Below, piece by piece: positions 16,492-24,942 of a stretch of DNA of 64,000 nt. Origin of the DNA: Deltaproteobacteria bacterium (GTDB taxonomy: Bacteria > Desulfobacterota > Desulfomonilia > UBA1062). Made by a program: the position numbers and the translations under genes. A model generated the notes under the pieces. The model saw only the letters and a list, made by a program, of their open reading frames with translations. It was not told the origin of the DNA and ran no database searches. Within the stretch, counting starts at the first letter, position 1. Each line of letters opens with the position of its first letter. Location: the NCBI GenBank assembly GCA_018433775.1, contig JAHDQN010000008.1, forward strand, positions 1-64,000, written 5' to 3'.

Positions 16492-16603
16492 GTTGATGCT
16501 CAAGGTCCTGAGCATGGCTCAGGATACGCTGGCGGAAACACCCACGGCGGAGGAGATCCAGGATATCGTGGAGGAGGTGCTGCTGTCATCTCCCTACCGC
16601 AGG
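16492..16603 (+). pseudogene. 112-bp duplicated fragment of nrdD (ATP-cone region)
   Basis: This stretch in the ppdK-FAD oxidoreductase gap repeats nrdD positions 33779-33890 (opposite orientation) with one mismatch in 112 bases. Read in the nrdD frame it encodes the end of the ATP-cone (LMLKVLSMAQDTLAE... to SSPYRR). Both borders are sharp: homology stops abruptly at 16491 and 16604. It is too short to encode anything by itself and has no start. The rest of the gap, 16289-16681, holds the ppdK promoter and nothing else recognisable. Confidence 0.85.
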
Positions 16604-16681
16604 GATGATGCCATGCCTCAAGGAACACCGTGATGCTTGCGCCATGCTCACACTTGATCTCTGAGCGTGATTCTGCGCGGA

Positions 16682-18022
16682 CTACTCGACCCGTCTCAGC
16701 ACGGACCGGGCCGCGATGATGCCCGAGCAGCTCGCCTGGATCAGGCCCCGGGTGATGCCGGCGCCGTCTCCGATCACATAGAGACCCTCGATCTCTGTCT
16801 CGAGCCCGCGGTCGAGCTTGATGCGGTTGGAGTAGAACTTGACCTCGATCCCGTAGAGGAGCGTGTGCGCGGAGTTCACGCCCGGCGCCACCTCGTCGAG
16901 GCTGGAGAGCATCTCCACGATGTCGGTGAGGATCCTGTAGGGCAGGCAGTAGCTCAAGTCCCCGGGGGTGGCGTCGTGCAGGGTGGGCTGGGTCAGGCAC
17001 CTCAAGAGCCGGGAGGGGTTGGTCCTTCTCCCTGCGTGCAGGTCTCCCAGGCGCTGGACGATGACCCCCTTGCCCAGCATGTTGGCGAGCCTGGCCACGG
17101 ATTCGCCGTAGCCGATGGGGTCGTCGAAGGGCTCGGTGAAATCGGCGCTCACGAGGATGGCGAAGTTGGTGTTCTCGGTCCGGGTCCGAGCCCAGGAGTG
17201 CCCGTTGACCGTGAGGATGTCGCCCATGGTCTCCCTGACCACCTCGCCGTAGGGGTTCATGCAGAAGGTCCGCACCCGGTCGTCGAAGGTCCTGGAATAG
17301 TAGATGAACTTGGTCTCGTAGGCCTTTTCGGTGAGGGCCTCCATGACCACCGCCGGGAGCTCCACCCGCACGCCAAGGTCAACGGGATTGGGACGTGTCT
17401 CCAGGCCGAGCTGCTTTGCCTGCCCCGACATCCAGGAAGACCCCACCCTTCCGGGGGCAGCGATGACTGCGCGCGCCTCGATCACGGTGCCGTCCTCAAG
17501 GCTCACGCCCGTAACCCGGCCGCCCTGTTTCAGGATATCCCGGGCCCGGGTATTGAAGATCACTTTCACCCTGCTGCGGAGCTCTTCGCGCATGTTCTTG
17601 AGGATGGTGTAGCAGTTCTCGGTGCCGATGTGGCGGACCTTGGTGGGGACGTAGATGAGACCGGCGAGCTTTGCACGGGCCGAGATCCGGGCAACGTCGT
17701 CGGGCTCTACCGTGTAGAGGCCCCCGCTCGACTCATGGCTCGCATAGATCCCGTCGACTTCGTCGAGAAGCTCCAGGAGCTCGCTTTCGTTCAGCAGGGT
17801 AGAGAGCTGTCCCCCCACGTCGGTCGAGATGGTGAGCTTGCCGTCGCTGTACGCACCCGCTCCCCCCCAGCCCACGAGCATGTCCCTGCCCGACCTGCTC
17901 CTCTCGACGATGTCCTTGCCCTGCTCCACGATGACGATATCGAGCTTGTCCGATCTCTTTGCCAGCTCCTGCGCCGCAAAGATCCCTGCCGGTCCCGCGC
18001 CGATGATCACCACGTCAGCCAT
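16682..18022 (-). CDS. FAD-dependent oxidoreductase of the COG2509 type
   Basis: A 446-residue flavoprotein. The N-terminal dinucleotide-binding motif is VVIIGAGPAGIFAAQEL (GxGxxG at 8-13), followed by SGRDMLVGWGGAGAYSDGKL, a segment characteristic of the uncharacterised FAD dehydrogenases grouped as COG2509. A second FAD contact, GLYVIGDGAGITRGLIQASCSG, lies near the C-terminus. It overlaps the end of lptG by 8 bases, making it the third gene of the lptF-lptG operon. The reaction is unknown; the association with LPS export may simply reflect operon history. Confidence 0.88.
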   Translation of the reverse strand: MADVVIIGAGPAGIFAAQELAKRSDKLDIVIVEQGKDIVERSRSGRDMLVGWGGAGAYSDGKLTISTDVGGQLSTLLNESELLELLDEVDGIYASHESSGGLYTVEPDDVARISARAKLAGLIYVPTKVRHIGTENCYTILKNMREELRSRVKVIFNTRARDILKQGGRVTGVSLEDGTVIEARAVIAAPGRVGSSWMSGQAKQLGLETRPNPVDLGVRVELPAVVMEALTEKAYETKFIYYSRTFDDRVRTFCMNPYGEVVRETMGDILTVNGHSWARTRTENTNFAILVSADFTEPFDDPIGYGESVARLANMLGKGVIVQRLGDLHAGRRTNPSRLLRCLTQPTLHDATPGDLSYCLPYRILTDIVEMLSSLDEVAPGVNSAHTLLYGIEVKFYSNRIKLDRGLETEIEGLYVIGDGAGITRGLIQASCSGIIAARSVLRRVE

Positions 18023-19100
18023 ACAAAGCCCTCCTCTTTTTCAGCAATATGGTAAAGGCCAGAATCAGGGCCGCGGCGTTTGCGCCCCACGACGCTGCCA
18101 GGGGATGGATGACGCCCGAGGCCCCGAGCCCGGTCATCCCCGAGTGGAGAAACCAGTAGGACAGCCCCAGCACCAGTCCCAGGGAGATTCCCCGTGCGAT
18201 TCCCCCTGCCCTGGGAAAACGCATCCCGAACGGAATGACGAGGACGGTGATGATGAACGGGGCCAGGGCGAAGCTGATCCGGCTGTGATACAGGGTTTCG
18301 GTGGCGGGAGACGCGATGCCGTTCTGCCTGAGCTGCACAAGGTAGCTGCGGAGCTCGGTGATGGGGAGCAGCTCGGAGTTCGTCTCGGCCATGACCAGGT
18401 CCTCGGGCTCCTGCCCGAGAGGAAGGACCGTTGCGGGACGTGGATCCGATATCCCCGTCTCCCCGAGCTCGATGATCTCCATTCCCTGTGCGGTCCAGAC
18501 ACCGCCGCTCCAGCGGGCGCTCTTCGCGCGGATCACCTGTTCGAGCCTGCCCGAGGAGAACCGGTAGCAGGTGATGTCCTCCATGGTTCCCCGGGCAACG
18601 TCGAGCCTGGCCACGCTGTAGATGTCCTGGCCCACCTTGAATCGTCCCCCGCTCACCGAGAAGGTTCCGGCGACCTCGGTCTTCTTGATGCTCAGGTTCT
18701 CGATCCTCTCGGCCTGCCTCTGGGCCATGGGATAGAAATAGAAGCTCGTGGACGCCATCAGCAGGGTCGCCAGGATCCCCAAGACGAGATAGGGGACATA
18801 GATCTGCGTGAGGGACACCGAGCACGCTTGCATGGCGATGATCTCGCTGTGCCGTGAGAACGCGGCCTGGGCGGCCAGTATGCCGAGGCAAACCGAAAAG
18901 GGAAGGACCCAGTGGACCATCTGCGGCACCGAGAATGCAAGATACTGCAGGATCACAGACAGACCCGTGCCGTATTCCGCAAAGGTGGTGAGCTTTCCGA
19001 ACAGCTCTGAGACCACCATGAGGAGCACGAGGCTTGTCAGGGCGCCCAGCGTCATGACCGCCGCCTTCCTGAAGATGTACATGCGTATGATGGAGCTCAT
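18015..19100 (-). CDS. lptG: LPS export ABC transporter permease LptG
   Basis: A 361-residue inner membrane permease of the LptB2FG lipopolysaccharide extractor. Three membrane helices precede and three follow a large periplasmic beta-jellyroll domain (about 130-270). The SRHSEIIAMQACSVS cytoplasmic coupling segment matches the family and the C-terminus has IPFGMRFPRAGG. The ATG at 19100 overlaps the lptF stop as TGATG and sits 6 bases after GGGGAGG; a GTG one codon earlier is an alternative. lptA, lptB and lptC are not in the window. Confidence 0.93.
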   Translation of the reverse strand: MSSIIRMYIFRKAAVMTLGALTSLVLLMVVSELFGKLTTFAEYGTGLSVILQYLAFSVPQMVHWVLPFSVCLGILAAQAAFSRHSEIIAMQACSVSLTQIYVPYLVLGILATLLMASTSFYFYPMAQRQAERIENLSIKKTEVAGTFSVSGGRFKVGQDIYSVARLDVARGTMEDITCYRFSSGRLEQVIRAKSARWSGGVWTAQGMEIIELGETGISDPRPATVLPLGQEPEDLVMAETNSELLPITELRSYLVQLRQNGIASPATETLYHSRISFALAPFIITVLVIPFGMRFPRAGGIARGISLGLVLGLSYWFLHSGMTGLGASGVIHPLAASWGANAAALILAFTILLKKRRALYG

Positions 19101-20155
19101 CACGCGCCTCCCCTGCCCAGGCCCGAGCGTCTCCAGAAGAACGCCCCCAGGAGGATCAGGCAGAAGACCAGATTGGGTGTCCAGGCACCGGCCACTGGGT
19201 TCAGGACACCGCCCTTGACCAGGCGGTCGGCCAGGAGAAAGACCAGGTAGTAGCCCAGGATGGTTCCGAGCCCGAACACGATGCCCGAGTGCCTGGGTGA
19301 ACGCGGCCTCTGGATGCCGAACTGTATGCCGACCAGGGCGAGGATCAGGTTGATCACGGGAAAGGAATAGCGGTTGTGGTATTCCTTGATCAGCTTGGCC
19401 TTGGGGTTTTCCCTGATCAGCTCGGCAAGCTGCGGCTGAGTGAGCACGTCGGCGTCCCTGATCCTGAGCTCGCCCTTGAAGTCGGCGTCCAGGGAAAAGG
19501 AATATTCCTCAAAGGTGATGTACCGCAGGTTCTTGCCGGACTCCATGAAGACGCTTCCGTCCGAGAGCCTCATGAGAATACCCGAGGGCGAAAAATCGAT
19601 GGTGCCCTTCTCCGCCGCGATAATGGAACGGCCCGATCCTTCAGTTTCGATGAACACGTTGTGGAGCTCGCGGGCCACCTGGTTCACGGACTCGACATAG
19701 AGTGTCACACCGGAGAAGGTGTCTACGAACTCCCGCTCCTTGATAAAGGAGTACACCTTTTCCGGTGCCTTCTCGACGAGCCGCTCCTGTATCCTCTGCA
19801 TGGAGAGGGGACCCAGGTACGTGGCGATGCTCACGTGCAGGACCAGGCAGACGAGCGACACCGCGATGATAGGCGCATGGACGGTGCGCATCCGTATCCC
19901 GCACGCCTGCATGGCGATGATCTCCGACTCGGTGGAGAACTTCTCCAGGACCATGAGGACGCTGAAGATCAGCGCCATGGGCAGGACGAAGATAGCCAGC
20001 GGCACCAGGGCAAGGAGCAGCACGTCGATATCCTCCAGAGACATGACCTGCCCGATGCGTATCCACTGGACAATGAACATCACGCCGTACAGGACAAGAG
20101 CGGCCCCCACAAAGACCTTCAGGAGATGACTGAGCACATATCGCTGGATGATCAT
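19100..20155 (-). CDS. lptF: LPS export ABC transporter permease LptF
   Basis: A 351-residue partner permease of LptG. It has the same plan: two to three N-terminal helices (YVLSHLLKVFVGAALVLYG and the segment around 45-75), the STESEIIAMQACGIRM coupling segment, a periplasmic beta domain (about 115-250) and three C-terminal helices with IQFGIQRPRSPRHSG. It begins the operon lptF-lptG-FAD oxidoreductase. A promoter with a perfect TATAAT lies immediately upstream and would give a 5' leader of only about six bases; no ribosome binding site is visible. Confidence 0.93.
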   Translation of the reverse strand: MIIQRYVLSHLLKVFVGAALVLYGVMFIVQWIRIGQVMSLEDIDVLLLALVPLAIFVLPMALIFSVLMVLEKFSTESEIIAMQACGIRMRTVHAPIIAVSLVCLVLHVSIATYLGPLSMQRIQERLVEKAPEKVYSFIKEREFVDTFSGVTLYVESVNQVARELHNVFIETEGSGRSIIAAEKGTIDFSPSGILMRLSDGSVFMESGKNLRYITFEEYSFSLDADFKGELRIRDADVLTQPQLAELIRENPKAKLIKEYHNRYSFPVINLILALVGIQFGIQRPRSPRHSGIVFGLGTILGYYLVFLLADRLVKGGVLNPVAGAWTPNLVFCLILLGAFFWRRSGLGRGGA

Positions 20156-20167
20156 AATGTGCTCGGG

Positions 20168-20195
20168 ATTATACCACTGTATTTTCCCCTGTCCA
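20168..20195 (-). promoter_or_regulatory. Promoter of the lptF operon
   Basis: On the minus strand TGGACA (20195-20190), 16 bases, then TATAAT (20173-20168). The start is predicted near 20161, only about six bases ahead of the lptF ATG at 20155. It is back to back with the promoter of the OmpA-like lipoprotein. Confidence 0.6.
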
Positions 20196-20258
20196 GACCA
20201 TAAGCGATATCTTTAAGGGGTATGTCCCGTGCTTTGGAGATGTCGAAATCGCAAAGGA

Positions 20259-20287
20259 TTGACAGTACCTGGCGAAGCGGGTATATT
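20259..20287 (+). promoter_or_regulatory. Strong sigma70 promoter of the OmpA-like lipoprotein gene
   Basis: A consensus TTGACA (20259-20264), a 17-base spacer and TATATT (20282-20287). The predicted transcription start at about 20294 almost coincides with the ATG at 20295, suggesting a leaderless message, or use of the ATG at 20310. Confidence 0.75.
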
Positions 20288-20294
20288 TTTTTGC

Positions 20295-21092
20295 ATGAAA
20301 GCATATTGTATGCGCGTTCTCCCGGTCCTGTCGCTGCTCCTGATGTTCGGGTGCGCCCACAAGTATAGTGAAGCGGAATATCTGGCCGTCTCCGACCAGC
20401 TTGATGTCTGCAGCCAGGAGATCAAGATGATCCGGGAAGACAATGTACAGCTTTCTGAAAGACTGGGCAGCGCGCTGGAGGAAATCGACAGGACCGATAC
20501 GGCCCTGTCCTCTCTGATCACCGAAAAGCAGGAACTTCTGGACAGAAACATCCAGTGCCTCGAAGAGAATAAGGTGCTCATGAAGCAGGTATCCCAGTCG
20601 AACGCCAGCCTCCAGGAGAACAAGGAGTCGCAGTGGCGGATGAGCAAGGGCTACGAGTACATCCTGTCCTTTCTGGAAAACGAGCGGCTCAGAGACCAGG
20701 TGTATATTATCCGCACCCCGGAAAAGATCAAGATCGTCATCCCCCAGAGAACCCTCTTCCCCACGGCTGCAAGCGCCTGGCTGACCCCCAGGGGATCGAA
20801 CATCATCAGAAAAATCGCTCTGGGGCTCAAGCAGCTCAACCCGGCCTCCATCGAGATAGCCGGTCATACCGACAACACACAAGCCAACGCGTCGTCAAAC
20901 AATGTATATCCCACCAACTGGCATCTGGCCCAGGCCCGTGCCATGTCGGTGCTGATGGTCTTCAACGACTCCGATATCCCGAAGGACAAGCTCTGCGCTG
21001 TTTCCTTTGGCGAAACCAAGCCTATCGCCGACAACTCCTCGGAAGAAGGAAGGGCCATGAACCGGCGGGTGGAGATCCTCATCGTGCCGTAA
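20295..21092 (+). CDS. OmpA/Pal-type lipoprotein with coiled coil
   Basis: A 265-residue envelope protein. A lipoprotein signal ends in the lipobox MFGC (about residue 20). Residues 30-125 are a heptad-rich coiled coil (SERLGSALEEIDRTDTALSSL and following). Residues 150-265 are an OmpA C-terminal peptidoglycan-binding domain with EIAGHTDNT and NWHLAQARAMSVL, ending RAMNRRVEILIVP. It probably anchors the outer membrane to the cell wall. The ATG at 20310 is an alternative start that would still leave a full signal peptide. It is divergent from lptF. Confidence 0.88.
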   Translation: MKAYCMRVLPVLSLLLMFGCAHKYSEAEYLAVSDQLDVCSQEIKMIREDNVQLSERLGSALEEIDRTDTALSSLITEKQELLDRNIQCLEENKVLMKQVSQSNASLQENKESQWRMSKGYEYILSFLENERLRDQVYIIRTPEKIKIVIPQRTLFPTAASAWLTPRGSNIIRKIALGLKQLNPASIEIAGHTDNTQANASSNNVYPTNWHLAQARAMSVLMVFNDSDIPKDKLCAVSFGETKPIADNSSEEGRAMNRRVEILIVP

Positions 21093-21100
21093 AGGGGCGT

Positions 21101-23020
21101 CTACCGGCATCCCCGGCCCGGAGGCCCGCCGCTTCTCCTGACCGCCCTGATCATGCGTTTCGTCCTGTCCACCAGATCGATGTCGTGGCCGCCGAACCTG
21201 CCTGCCAGGTAATCGTCCAGAAAGACCCGGAACTCGTCTTCAAGGGAGGGCCAGTGTTCGCGGACCTGCGCAAGATGGATCTCGTGCGGCATGGAATCGT
21301 CGAGCGGAAGACCTTTTTTTGCGAGGGCGCCGATCACCTTCCGGTAGGGATCTGTACCCCGTTTTTTCATCAGACAGGAGATCAGCAGCAGCACAGCGCC
21401 AAACACGGCAATGCAGGCGAACCCTGCGAGCACGGGTTTCGCACGGCCCTCGGCCCGGGACGACGGGAAGAAAATCGATGCTGCCAGGCGGACCTGGTCG
21501 TCGAGGGAATACCGGATCACCCATCTGATCCATTGAAACCTCAGGGCGTCGAAGGGCCTTGCACCCCTGCGGTCAATCACCCGGCTCTGGTGAACGGCCT
21601 CAACGGTCTTCCACGTCCCGTCGAGATACTCCACCCAGGCATGTGCGTTCTCAGCCCGTACCAGGTAGTAGCCTCCGCTCGTGTTGAACTCGTTGACCAG
21701 AAAACCCGTGACCACACGCGATGGTATGCCGCATCCCCTGATCATGACCGCCAGCGCGGATGCAAAGTGCTCGCAGTTCCCTTTCCCGCCTTCAAACACA
21801 AACCAGGCAATGGGTGAAGTCTCCCGGGGGATGGCCAGGCCCTCCAGGGTATACGCATAGTGCGACTGCAGGTACTGAGTGAGCCTGCGCACCTTGCGAC
21901 GAGCCGTTCCCTGGCCCGCGATTCTCCTGCCCAGCTCGGCAACGTCGCCGAGCTCATCGGGCACCAGGGCAGAGCCCGGGGTGTCATCATTGCCGAGGCG
22001 GTGCACCCATACCTCGTACACCGGGGGAGGCTCCCCGTCCCAGTACAGGTTGGATCCCCGCACGCTGCACGAGGAGGGCGAGATGCGGGAAAGCCGGAAT
22101 GGGTACAGGACATTTCGGCAATCGAGTCCCGTGGGATAGATGGTGAGCCTGTCAGTGCTCTCCTGCACGGTGACCGGGCCGGTCCGGGGACCTGACTCCC
22201 TGGCGAAACCGTCCCGCCCGAGCTTCCCGAGCCGAGCCCCGGAAAGATAGAACCTTCCCGGCGCCTTGCCCTGATCCCATATGATGCGCATGACCACGGA
22301 GCGGTCGGTACTGATGGACTCGGTACGGTACAGATCGACCTCTTCGGAAAACCCGGTCTGCGGACGGGAGATGATTCCCTGCCGAAGGATCGTTGATGAA
22401 GGCCTGGGGATGAGAAAGAAGAGCAGACACGATATTGCAACGATCCCGGTCCAGACCTTTGCCCAGTGCATGGGCTCGACCCGCGGCCATCCATTTTCCG
22501 CGAAGCCCGATTCGTCGAGGTTGAAGAGCAGCATGGGCTCGACCCGCGGCCATCCATTTTCCGCGAAGCCCGATTCGTCGAGGTTGAAGAGCAGCATGGG
22601 CACGAGAGCGGCCATGAGAAGCAGGCCAACCAGGAAAAGCGGACTCTCGGTGACAATAGTCGCAAGCGTGCACTCGGTTATGGCGATCCCGGCAATCTGA
22701 TGGAGCTCGCGCGCGGTCTTGGGCAGGACCAGCCTGAGCAGAGCAAAATACACGATCAGGTCCCTCAGGGCAAAGAGCACCACATCGTTCCCCTGCTCGA
22801 AGACGCGAAAGGCCTCGAAGGCGATGACGAGCAGGCTCACCATCACGACCAGGGGGGCGCTGACCGGCAACCGGGCTGAAAATTGTTGCAGGACGAGCGC
22901 ATGAACGGCTATCAGAAGGGCGAATGCGGTCCATGGAAGCAGCCCTGCAAGGCTCAGGCACAGGATGCCGGCGGCTGAGGTGCCGACGGTGAGCAGTGCG
23001 GTGCTAGAGATGGACGACAT
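21101..23020 (-). CDS. Membrane-anchored transglutaminase-like protein (TgpA family)
   Basis: A 639-residue protein with about five to six N-terminal membrane helices (residues 1-210), a periplasmic transglutaminase-like domain, another helix near 540 and a C-terminal cytoplasmic segment (DUF4129-like). The thiol-protease core shows C416 in GKGNCEHFASALAVMIRGCGIPSR and H460 in ENAHAWVEY. The acidic triad residue, normally Asp in this family, is at E474 (TVEAVH). A perfect 63-bp tandem duplication adds 21 residues between helices near 165-205. The start at 23020 overlaps the DUF58 gene. It is the third gene of a MoxR-DUF58-TgpA operon; the biological role of such operons is not settled. Confidence 0.88.
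   Translation of the reverse strand: MSSISSTALLTVGTSAAGILCLSLAGLLPWTAFALLIAVHALVLQQFSARLPVSAPLVVMVSLLVIAFEAFRVFEQGNDVVLFALRDLIVYFALLRLVLPKTARELHQIAGIAITECTLATIVTESPLFLVGLLLMAALVPMLLFNLDESGFAENGWPRVEPMLLFNLDESGFAENGWPRVEPMHWAKVWTGIVAISCLLFFLIPRPSSTILRQGIISRPQTGFSEEVDLYRTESISTDRSVVMRIIWDQGKAPGRFYLSGARLGKLGRDGFARESGPRTGPVTVQESTDRLTIYPTGLDCRNVLYPFRLSRISPSSCSVRGSNLYWDGEPPPVYEVWVHRLGNDDTPGSALVPDELGDVAELGRRIAGQGTARRKVRRLTQYLQSHYAYTLEGLAIPRETSPIAWFVFEGGKGNCEHFASALAVMIRGCGIPSRVVTGFLVNEFNTSGGYYLVRAENAHAWVEYLDGTWKTVEAVHQSRVIDRRGARPFDALRFQWIRWVIRYSLDDQVRLAASIFFPSSRAEGRAKPVLAGFACIAVFGAVLLLISCLMKKRGTDPYRKVIGALAKKGLPLDDSMPHEIHLAQVREHWPSLEDEFRVFLDDYLAGRFGGHDIDLVDRTKRMIRAVRRSGGPPGRGCR
22469..22594. repeat. 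Perfect 63-bp tandem duplication inside the transglutaminase gene
   Basis: The unit at 22469-22531 is repeated without mismatch at 22532-22594, and the first six bases recur a third time. Because 63 is a multiple of three, the frame is kept and the 21-residue segment beginning MLLFNLDESGF and ending WPRVEP is present twice in the protein. Confidence 0.97.
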
Positions 23021-23957
23021 GGCAGCCTTTCGGGAAATTCCCGATCTCGGGCTCACCCAGGTTATCCAGCAGGGCCAGAACCTTCAGAACCGAGGCCTTG
23101 TGGGCAACGGATGCGCCCAGACCGCTGAAGTGACTGTTGGCCGAAATCCCGAAGCTCACCCCCGACCTCCACCACTCAAGCACGAGAAACACGGCCTGCC
23201 CGAGTTTCTGCTCCAGATCTCCTCCCGGGTGGAGGACCAGAATCGAACCGCTGCCCCCGCCGCCCTGGGAGACCCTTGAGACAAACCCCATATGCTGCTT
23301 TTTCCACACGATCGAAGAGAGAGCGTCGCCCGGGATGTAGGCACGCACGTGCGAAATGCTCTCGATGCCTCCGCCCCTTCCCTCGCCCGAATCCCCGGCG
23401 AAGACGGCGGGAGAACAGGGTATGGGTGCGGGAAACACGATGACCGGGTCTTCCATGTCAAAGGTAATGGATTTTCTGAACAGTCCATAGGGATAGGTGG
23501 TGAAGATGGTCACATTGCCCAGGAGGTGCCTGCCCCGGCGTGAAAACGTCCTCTCTTGCCGGAAGATTTCGCGTACACCGCGCGGGATGTGCGTGATGTT
23601 CATCTTCCCCCCGTCGTGCAGCACGAGCCGGGCTGAATCCTGCTTCAGGTTCCGGATGCTGTAGCAGATCTCCCCTGGCATGCCCGCGTAGATTTCCGGG
23701 GATGGAGATCTGTTCACCTCCAGATGACGGATGTTCATCTCGGATTCGATGCCGGATACAACCATGAACGAGAGGAGAAAGGCGATGATGAGAAAAAGGA
23801 GATTGTTGCCCGTGAGCATTGCCACCAGGATGACAGCCGTGAGAAAGCTGAAGAAGACCTTGCCCGTCTTGGTGAGCGCGAACCCCCGCGGGGGCTTGAG
23901 CAGCTCAGAGAGGGACAGGGACTTCTTGAACCAGGGTCTGGATGACATGGTATGCAT
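23004..23957 (-). CDS. DUF58 domain protein
   Basis: A 317-residue protein with two hydrophobic helices close together at the N-terminus (about residues 33-70, VFFSFLTAVILVAMLTGNNLLFLII) followed by a beta-rich part and a DUF58 domain around 190-245 that includes RAYIPGDALSSIVWKKQHMG. DUF58 proteins have a von Willebrand factor A-like fold and are nearly always encoded next to MoxR ATPases. It overlaps the MoxR gene by 53 bases and the transglutaminase gene by 17. The ATG at 23957 follows AGGAGG very closely; the ATG at 23948 is an equally good start. Confidence 0.88.
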   Translation of the reverse strand: MHTMSSRPWFKKSLSLSELLKPPRGFALTKTGKVFFSFLTAVILVAMLTGNNLLFLIIAFLLSFMVVSGIESEMNIRHLEVNRSPSPEIYAGMPGEICYSIRNLKQDSARLVLHDGGKMNITHIPRGVREIFRQERTFSRRGRHLLGNVTIFTTYPYGLFRKSITFDMEDPVIVFPAPIPCSPAVFAGDSGEGRGGGIESISHVRAYIPGDALSSIVWKKQHMGFVSRVSQGGGGSGSILVLHPGGDLEQKLGQAVFLVLEWWRSGVSFGISANSHFSGLGASVAHKASVLKVLALLDNLGEPEIGNFPKGCHVVHL

Positions 23958-24816
23958 CGCCTCCTCGCGTTATGATCCGGTGGGGAAGAACAAGCGGCAC
24001 CATGGTCATGACGTCGCCGGGTGTGATGAAATCCCGTCCGTGCATGAAGGCCCACGCCTGTGACGCCCGTTTCAGGGCAAGACCTCCCCGGGGCGACACG
24101 CCCAGCTCCACGTCGGGATGGGAACGGGTCGACCTGATGATGGCGGTCATGTACTCCAGAACATCCCTGTGCACGAGGACACGGGAAACGTGCCCGATCA
24201 TGGGAAGAAGAATATCCCTGGTCATGACGGGTTCAAGCCCGAGCGCCTCGGTGTGGTCGATCCCCCGGGCGATGATCTGCTGTTCCTCTTGCAGCGAAGG
24301 ATACCCCACCCGTAGCTTGAGCAGGAACCGGTCGAGCTGGCTCTCGGGCAGCGGGAAAGTGCCGGCTATCTCGACGGGATTCTGGGTCGCGATGACCATG
24401 AACGGAGCCGGCAGGTCATAGGTGATGCCGTCGATGGTGACCCGGCGTTCTTCCATGGCCTCCAGAAGCGCTGACTGTGTCTTGGGAGAGGTTCTGTTGA
24501 TCTCGTCGGCCAGGACGATGCTGGCGAAGATGGGTCCCTTCGCCAGCTCGAAGCCACCCGTCCCGCTCCTGACGGCATGAAACCCGATCACGTCGGAGGG
24601 AAGCAGGTCGTTGGTGAACTGGACGCGCTTGAAGCTGACGTCCAGAAGCCGGGAAACGGCAAGGCCGATCAGCGTCTTTCCGACTCCGGGCACCCCTTCC
24701 AGCAGCACGTGGCCTCCGGCAAGGAGGCCGCATACGATGGATCTCACCACTTCGTCCTGCCCGAGAAACACCTGGTTCATGCAATCGACCATTTTCTGGA
24801 CCCGGTCATGTTCCAT
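23905..24816 (-). CDS. MoxR family AAA+ ATPase
   Basis: A 303-residue AAA+ ATPase. Walker A is GVPGVGKT (about 40-47), Walker B is VLADEINR with the SPKTQSALLEAMEERRVT segment after it, sensor 1 is VIATQNP, and the C-terminal lid contains SPRGGLALKRASQAWAF. MoxR proteins act as chaperones that help activate or assemble protein or metal complexes together with vWA-type partners; here the DUF58 protein fills that slot. It is the first gene of the operon; no clear regulatory site was seen upstream. Confidence 0.94.
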   Translation of the reverse strand: MEHDRVQKMVDCMNQVFLGQDEVVRSIVCGLLAGGHVLLEGVPGVGKTLIGLAVSRLLDVSFKRVQFTNDLLPSDVIGFHAVRSGTGGFELAKGPIFASIVLADEINRTSPKTQSALLEAMEERRVTIDGITYDLPAPFMVIATQNPVEIAGTFPLPESQLDRFLLKLRVGYPSLQEEQQIIARGIDHTEALGLEPVMTRDILLPMIGHVSRVLVHRDVLEYMTAIIRSTRSHPDVELGVSPRGGLALKRASQAWAFMHGRDFITPGDVMTMVPLVLPHRIITRGGDAYHVIQTLVQEVPVPL

Positions 24817-24942
24817 TCAACCACCTCGTGAGAAGATATCTGGAGCACGGGGAGAAACGAATAAAAACTTAGCACAGGACAGGAGTTTCTGGTATATTAA
24901 GTTTTATTTGCCGGAGCCCGATAGGGTTCTCGAAGGTTTGCA

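Noticed and set aside
16667..18055. 462-codon plus-strand frame opposite the FAD oxidoreductase
   Set aside because: Antisense shadow; the minus-strand frame carries intact FAD motifs.
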